Positions 6,015-9,836 of a DNA stretch of 9,836 bases are shown here, in pieces (position 1 is the stretch's first letter; the number at the start of each line of letters is the position of its first letter). A program made the translations under genes and the position numbers. This DNA is from an uncultured Bacteroidia bacterium (lineage in GTDB: Bacteria; Bacteroidota; Bacteroidia; Bacteroidales; UBA932). The notes beneath the pieces were generated by a model that was given only the letters and a program-made list of their open reading frames with translations, was not told the DNA's origin and searched no databases. The stretch spans positions 1 through 9,836 of the forward strand of contig CACYEB010000067.1 of NCBI GenBank assembly GCA_902773305.1. Reading direction: 5' to 3'.

Positions 6015-8426
6015 TCAACATTTTGAAGGCTTGCCGCCGGCAATTATCTCTTCTGCGACGGGGTCCTCAAGATATTTCTGGATGGCGCGTCCCAGCGGAC
6101 GGGCACCGAATTCCGGATCGTAACCTTCAGAGAGGATCTTCTCCCGTGTTTCTTTTGAAACTTTTATCTCAAAGCCCATCCGGGACATCCTTCCGCGGAA
6201 CTTGTCCAATTCTATTTCAAGGATTTTCTCAACATCTTCGCGGGTAAGGGGATTGAACAGGATGCGGTCGTCGATGCGGTTCAGAAACTCCGGCGAAAAT
6301 TTGCGGCGGAGAGCCTTCTCGATAATTACATTCTTGCGGTGAGGCGCGTCGTCTGTGGCGGTCTTGAAGCCAATTCCGGATCCCAGTTCGCTGGCCTGCT
6401 TGCTGCCGATATTGGAGGTCATTATCAAGATGGTATTCTTGAAATCTATGTGACGGCCGGCTGCGTCAGTCAGGCGTCCCTCGTCAAGCACCTGCAGCAG
6501 CAGGTTGAAGATATCCTGATGAGCCTTCTCTATCTCGTCAAAGAGAACCACGCTATAGGGCTTGCGGCGCACCTGCTCGCTCAACTGGCCGCCCTGGTCA
6601 TAACCCACATAACCCGGAGGAGCGCCAATGAGTGAACTCACGCTATAGCGCTCCATATACTCGCTCATATCTATGCGGATAAGGTTCTCCTCGCTGTCAA
6701 ACATATATTCGGCAAGTTTCTTGGCCAGATAAGTCTTACCCACTCCGGTCGGACCCAGAAAGATAAAACTGCCCACCGGCTTATTCGGGTCGCGAAGGCC
6801 GGCCCGGTTGCGCTGGATAGCTTTTACCACTGCCTCCACAGCATCGTCCTGACCGATTATCTGCTTCTTCAGATTGGCAGACATCGTGAGCAGCCGCTCC
6901 CCTTCGGTTGCGCTTACGCGGTGAACGGGAATATTTGTCATCATGGAGACCACCTGCGCAATCTCTTCTTCGCCCAGTGTCCTGGGGATAGAAGATACAG
7001 GGTTGGCCACGGCGTCGTCTCCGGCCTTGAGAAGCGCAGCTTCTTTCTCCTTGAGTTCTGCAGCTGTCTTGAAATCGCCTGCAGCCGCAGCCTCACGTTT
7101 GCGGGCGCGGAGTTCTTCAAGATCTTTAGCCGCAGGATTCTCTTCGGAGAAAGTGCCGGTGCCGGCATTGGCACGGGCCCCTGCCTCGTCCATAACGTCA
7201 ATAGCCTTGTCCGGCTGGCTGCGGTCGGTGATATAACGGCCGGATAGTGAGACACAGGCCTTGATGGCATCATCCGTATATATGACATTGTGATGCTTCT
7301 CGTATCTTGGTTTAAGCGCCTGCAGAATCTCCAGCGTCTGGTTAAAGTCGGTCTGCTCTACCAATATCTTCTGGAAGCGGCGCTCCAGGGCACCGTCTTT
7401 CTCAATTACCTGACGGTATTCGTCCAAGGTTGTGGCGCCTATGCACTGTATTTCGCCGCGGGCAAGTGCCGGCTTGAGCAGGTTGGCCGCATCCAGGCTT
7501 CCTGCCTGGGCGCCTGCTCCCACCAGAGTGTGAAGTTCATCTATGAAGATGATGGTGTCGGTGGCGGCTTTGAGTTCGTCCACGATACCGCGCATACGCT
7601 CTTCGAACTGGCCGCGGTATTTGGTGCCGGCCACTACGCTGCCCATATCCACCGTGACGATGCGCTTGCCCTGAAGAGCCGGCGGCACTTCGTGATTGAC
7701 CATCCTTTGTGCCAGCCCCTCCACTATGGCACTCTTGCCGACGCCGGCTTCACCCACCAGCACCGGATTGTTTTTCTTGCGGCGGACGAGCACCTGCAAC
7801 AGGCGCTCGATTTCTTTTGAACGGCCAACCACGGGATCAAGGCGACCGGCGGCGGCCTGCGCCGTAAGATCGGTACCGAATTTATCCAGATTGGGAGTCT
7901 TTAACGACTGACGCTCACTGTCGGCCTTAGGGCCACTGCTGACAGTGAATTCCGGGATTCCCTGAGCAGAAGCGACTGTCGTGCCAGCTTCTTCCGGCCC
8001 GGAAAGATGATCTGCGACGGTGTCATAGTTGATGCCGCTACGGGCCAGTATCGGAGCAACAGTTGTTCCTGTATCCTTAAGGATGGCCAGCAGCACTACC
8101 GCCAGTGTCGGAGTGGCAGCAAGGTTGCGGGATATTTCCAGCGATACATTGCGATAGAAATCCTCTATATCGGATGTAAACTTGATATTCTGCGATTCTT
8201 CAAAAGGGACACTTTCTGCCTCACGCAGCACACTCTCCATCTCCGCCTTGACCATACCACGGTCGACACCCATCTCGTCCAGCAAAGCGGTGGCGTCATT
8301 GTCGCCGTCGCGCAGCAGCGCCAGAAAAATATGGTCGAGCCCTGCCGTACGGTTGCCCAGCCTGGCCGCTTCTTCCCTGGCGTAAGAAAAAATCTTTTGT
8401 AAATCTCTTGTAAAATCTCTTGCCAT
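6015..8426 (-). CDS. clpC: ClpC-type AAA+ unfoldase, ATP-binding subunit of the Clp protease
   Basis: This 803-residue Hsp100 unfoldase would unfold proteins and feed them to ClpP for degradation in the cytoplasm. The Clp N-domain occupies residues 1-140. The first AAA+ module has Walker A GEAGVGKS (225-232), Walker B IIFIDE (292-297), and arginine-finger region LERRF (347-351). A short middle domain at about 430-470 contains the UVR-like [12 protein letters not shown], which separates ClpC from ClpB and its much longer coiled coil. The second AAA+ module has Walker A GPTGVGKT (558-565), Walker B VVLFDE (626-631) and the pore segment GAPPGYVGY (601-609). The tripeptide IGF (685-687) fits the ClpP-docking loop, so it probably works with ClpP. 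The C-terminal D2-small domain ends at about 795. Motifs are intact. The ATG at 8426 is eight bases after a TATCTTTG -7 element, giving a very short leader. No CtsR, McsA or McsB gene is adjacent. Confidence 0.96.
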   Translation of the reverse strand: MARDFTRDLQKIFSYAREEAARLGNRTAGLDHIFLALLRDGDNDATALLDEMGVDRGMVKAEMESVLREAESVPFEESQNIKFTSDIEDFYRNVSLEISRNLAATPTLAVVLLAILKDTGTTVAPILARSGINYDTVADHLSGPEEAGTTVASAQGIPEFTVSSGPKADSERQSLKTPNLDKFGTDLTAQAAAGRLDPVVGRSKEIERLLQVLVRRKKNNPVLVGEAGVGKSAIVEGLAQRMVNHEVPPALQGKRIVTVDMGSVVAGTKYRGQFEERMRGIVDELKAATDTIIFIDELHTLVGAGAQAGSLDAANLLKPALARGEIQCIGATTLDEYRQVIEKDGALERRFQKILVEQTDFNQTLEILQALKPRYEKHHNVIYTDDAIKACVSLSGRYITDRSQPDKAIDVMDEAGARANAGTGTFSEENPAAKDLEELRARKREAAAAGDFKTAAELKEKEAALLKAGDDAVANPVSSIPRTLGEEEIAQVVSMMTNIPVHRVSATEGERLLTMSANLKKQIIGQDDAVEAVVKAIQRNRAGLRDPNKPVGSFIFLGPTGVGKTYLAKKLAEYMFDSEENLIRIDMSEYMERYSVSSLIGAPPGYVGYDQGGQLSEQVRRKPYSVVLFDEIEKAHQDIFNLLLQVLDEGRLTDAAGRHIDFKNTILIMTSNIGSKQASELGSGIGFKTATDDAPHRKNVIIEKALRRKFSPEFLNRIDDRILFNPLTREDVEKILEIELDKFRGRMSRMGFEIKVSKETREKILSEGYDPEFGARPLGRAIQKYLEDPVAEEIIAGGKPSKC

Positions 8427-8434
8427 ACTTCCAG

Positions 8435-8442
8435 CAAAGATA
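8435..8442 (-). promoter_or_regulatory. -7 promoter element of clpC
   Basis: On the minus strand this reads TATCTTTG, an exact TAnnTTTG match, eight bases before the clpC ATG at 8426. The transcript leader would be only a few bases long. The -33 region has no TTG at 19 bases. It is divergent from the tRNA-Lys promoter and the two share about 50 bases of DNA. Confidence 0.55.
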
Positions 8443-8463
8443 TAGAAAAAAAGTGCCCCGAAT

Positions 8464-8493
8464 TTGACAATTCAAAAAATAGTTATACATTTG
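8464..8493 (+). promoter_or_regulatory. Promoter of tRNA-Lys: TTG-N19-TAnnTTTG
   Basis: TTG at 8464-8466 (within TTGACA) and TACATTTG at 8486-8493 are separated by exactly 19 bases, matching the Bacteroidetes housekeeping promoter at both boxes. Transcription should start a few bases before the tRNA 5' end at 8505. The -33 box lies inside a small palindrome, GAATT-tgac-AATTC (8460-8473). Confidence 0.75.
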
Positions 8494-8504
8494 CAGTCCC
8501 GAAT

Positions 8505-8577
8505 GCTTCCTTAGCTCAGTTGGTAGAGCACGACACTCTTAATGTTGGGGTCCAGGGTTCGAGACCCTGAGGGAGCA
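8505..8577 (+). tRNA. tRNA-Lys, anticodon CTT
   Basis: A full cloverleaf can be folded by eye. The acceptor stem GCTTCCT pairs with AGGGAGC, with one G-T pair. The D-arm is GCTC/GAGC around AGTTGGTA. The anticodon stem CGACA pairs with TGTTG around the loop CTCTTAA, which puts CTT at positions 34-36 and decodes the lysine codon AAG. A five-base variable loop and the T-arm CAGGG-TTCGAGA-CCCTG follow. The discriminator base is A. The CCA end is not encoded. The total of 73 bases is standard. Confidence 0.96.
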
Positions 8578-8584
8578 CGAAGAG

Positions 8585-8623
8585 AAAAGTCAAGTGGTTG
8601 ATTTTCACCACTTGACTTTTTTT
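8585..8623 (+). terminator. Rho-independent terminator after tRNA-Lys
   Basis: A perfect 14-base-pair stem (8585-8598 with 8607-8620) encloses the eight-base loop TGATTTTC. The descending arm runs straight into a seven-base T tract (8617-8623). Because the ascending arm begins with AAAA, the hairpin could also terminate transcription from the right, that is, from the minus-strand phosphatase gene. Confidence 0.85.
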
Positions 8624-8644
8624 GTTGCACCACCGTTGCACCAC
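8624..8644. repeat. Two-copy tandem repeat of GTTGCACCAC
   Basis: GTTGCACCAC occurs at 8624-8633 and 8635-8644, with one C between them (period 11). It directly abuts the tRNA-Lys terminator. A short repeat beside a tRNA gene can mark an integration site, but no integrase or element boundary is visible here. The rest of the gap to 8692 holds nothing I recognise. Confidence 0.5.
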
Positions 8645-8692
8645 TCAGTCAACAGAGGGAACTTCGCCGGAGGTCTGCCTGTGCGCGCACAT

Positions 8693-9836
8693 TCATTCCA
8701 GCATCATAGCGCGGAAGTCGTCGATATCGGTCTGGCTCACGCCAAGCGAGAGCAGGCAAGTCTCCACGCCTTTGGCGAACGTTCCGCCGTTTGCCAGGTT
8801 CCACAAGTGGGTGGTTGTGGTCTTGTAGGACACCAGACGGGTCTGGACGGTGGTTTCATTTTCTGTAATGGACCACGAAACCGGGGCGAAAAGCGACAGT
8901 TCGTATTCCTGGGAGATATCGCCTTCGGGAACATCCAGCACTCCGAGCAGAAGCATTGCCATAGTGCCGGTGCGGTCACGTCCTGCCGAACAGTTGAAAT
9001 ATACCGGCTTGTCGTCCCTGAGACAGTTGACAATGAATTCGAAGCACTCTTTTGTTTTTTCACCGTCCGGCCCAAGCATATTCAGATAACCTGCCGCCAG
9101 ACCGGGCGCAAAAAATGGATACTGGCTGCCGAAGGCGCAAGACGATATCTTGTCGCTGCCGCGCAGATCCAACTGGGCACGGATACCTTCTGCCAGCAGG
9201 GCCTGTCTCCCCTCTTCCGTCAAATGTTTAGGACTCATCCGACCGCCCCTGTACAATTTGCGGTATTTGACGGTTTTGCCGTTCCTGGTTTTCCAGCCGC
9301 CAAGGTCGCGGGCATTGCGTACCTGAGATTCAAAAAAGACCTGGTGCAAATGGCCGTATGTGTCAAACGACCCCTCGCTCAGCACGGTGCCGGATACGGC
9401 AGAAGATACCTGATAGCTGTAATGTGCGTTGGGTCGGAGGTTGGTCACTATCCAGTGTTTGCCTTCAAGGGGATTGAAAGTACATTCGGTGCTCCAACTA
9501 TCCTCCCACAAACGGGCCACGACATCGCCTTGGGAGTCTACGTACCACCTGATGGTGAAAGACGGCGGAATATCAGATTCACCGGGAGCGACAGGATAGT
9601 CCAGGACGCCTGTATAGGAGTAATCCCTTACCGGATAATGTACTTCTGTCAGGAATTGTTCAACTATGCCGTTAGTGACGAGGATGCGGTCGCCATTGTG
9701 AATCGTCTGCGGCAGGCCGTCAGGTTCGTCTTCTGTAATTTCGAGCGATGCAGAGAGGGAATACGCCCTGCCCGCCTTGAGATTATACGACGAGGTCAGT
9801 TTCTTGGTCATCACCATACCGGTCGTCGTGGTTGCC
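8693..9836 (-). CDS. Tyrosine-phosphatase-like (CX5R) protein with beta-rich N-terminal region (N-terminus outside window)
   Basis: The C-terminal 215 residues form a protein tyrosine phosphatase-type domain. Numbering is from the methionine at 9817. RNARDLGGWKT (167-177) and RGGRM (190-194) match bacterial lipoprotein-type phosphatases, Asp217 sits in LDLRG, and the P-loop is NCSAGRDRTG with Cys276 and Arg282. The usual His before the catalytic Cys is Asn275. Before this lies a fibronectin-like beta region (about 85-155, SFTIRWYVDSQGDV to GSFDTYG). The visible N-terminus has TKKLTSSYNLKAGRAYSLSASL, which resembles the end of fimbrillin-like domains. The frame stays open to the right edge and reads ATTTTG before the methionine at 9817, so that methionine is probably internal and a signal sequence should lie outside. 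Export to the periplasm or surface is inferred. Expected activity is hydrolysis of phosphotyrosine or other phosphate esters. Its stop at 8693 lies 70 bases beyond the tRNA terminator. Confidence 0.85.
   Translation of the reverse strand, partial: ATTTTGMVMTKKLTSSYNLKAGRAYSLSASLEITEDEPDGLPQTIHNGDRILVTNGIVEQFLTEVHYPVRDYSYTGVLDYPVAPGESDIPPSFTIRWYVDSQGDVVARLWEDSWSTECTFNPLEGKHWIVTNLRPNAHYSYQVSSAVSGTVLSEGSFDTYGHLHQVFFESQVRNARDLGGWKTRNGKTVKYRKLYRGGRMSPKHLTEEGRQALLAEGIRAQLDLRGSDKISSCAFGSQYPFFAPGLAAGYLNMLGPDGEKTKECFEFIVNCLRDDKPVYFNCSAGRDRTGTMAMLLLGVLDVPEGDISQEYELSLFAPVSWSITENETTVQTRLVSYKTTTTHLWNLANGGTFAKGVETCLLSLGVSQTDIDDFRAMMLE

Noticed and set aside
7290..7820. Long open frame of 176 codons on the plus strand inside clpC
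   Set aside because: It is antisense to a fully conserved part of the first AAA+ module of ClpC and shows no domain of its own; it reflects codon bias on the opposite strand.
1..9836. CRISPR array, insertion sequence, toxin-antitoxin pair or complete known defence operon
   Set aside because: No regularly spaced repeats, transposase or integrase motifs, or recognisable partner genes are visible. The helicase alone is not enough to call a named system, and its left-hand neighbours are outside the window.

Overview
The window looks like a chromosomal segment from a Bacteroidota bacterium, most likely of the order Bacteroidales. Three things point there. Several genes and the tRNA are preceded by the Bacteroidetes -7 promoter element TAnnTTTG, four times as TATCTTTG. 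Shine-Dalgarno sequences are mostly absent. The gene content is also typical: a DUF4491 membrane protein, a lipoprotein with a Bacteroidetes-style signal, and a surface-type phosphatase with N-terminal beta-rich domains. Genus cannot be fixed; the base composition right of about 2.5 kb is moderately GC-rich.

Left part (1-2503): the minus strand carries the first 730 codons of a UvrD/HelD-type superfamily 1 DNA helicase that runs off the left edge. It has a probable N-terminal membrane anchor and an inserted domain resembling a PD-(D/E)XK nuclease. The gene is visibly AT-rich compared with the rest of the window. Just upstream on the same strand is an unrecognised Cys-containing reading frame of about 79 codons that may or may not be a gene.

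Middle (2504-5607): a beta-carbonic anhydrase with its own promoter is followed by a compact four-gene run. The run comprises a 62-residue Cys-containing protein, a DUF1295 membrane protein of the steroid-reductase-like superfamily, a lipoprotein with a flavin-reductase (FMN-binding split barrel) domain that overlaps it by four bases, and an AraC-type regulator. The tight spacing suggests one transcript and a shared, probably redox or lipid-related, job whose substrate is unknown.

Right part (5608-9836): a DUF4491 membrane protein converges on a minus-strand clpC gene (AAA+ unfoldase with a ClpP-binding IGF loop). Divergent from clpC lies tRNA-Lys(CTT), with a near-ideal promoter and a perfect hairpin terminator. 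Beyond the terminator is a short tandem repeat. The window ends in a minus-strand CX5R tyrosine-phosphatase-like protein, open at the right edge, whose visible N-terminal part is beta-rich and probably extracytoplasmic.

The most unusual item is the membrane-anchored helicase with the inserted nuclease-like domain. The lipoprotein flavin reductase next to the DUF1295 protein comes second. I did not find a CRISPR array, insertion sequence, integrase or complete defence operon.
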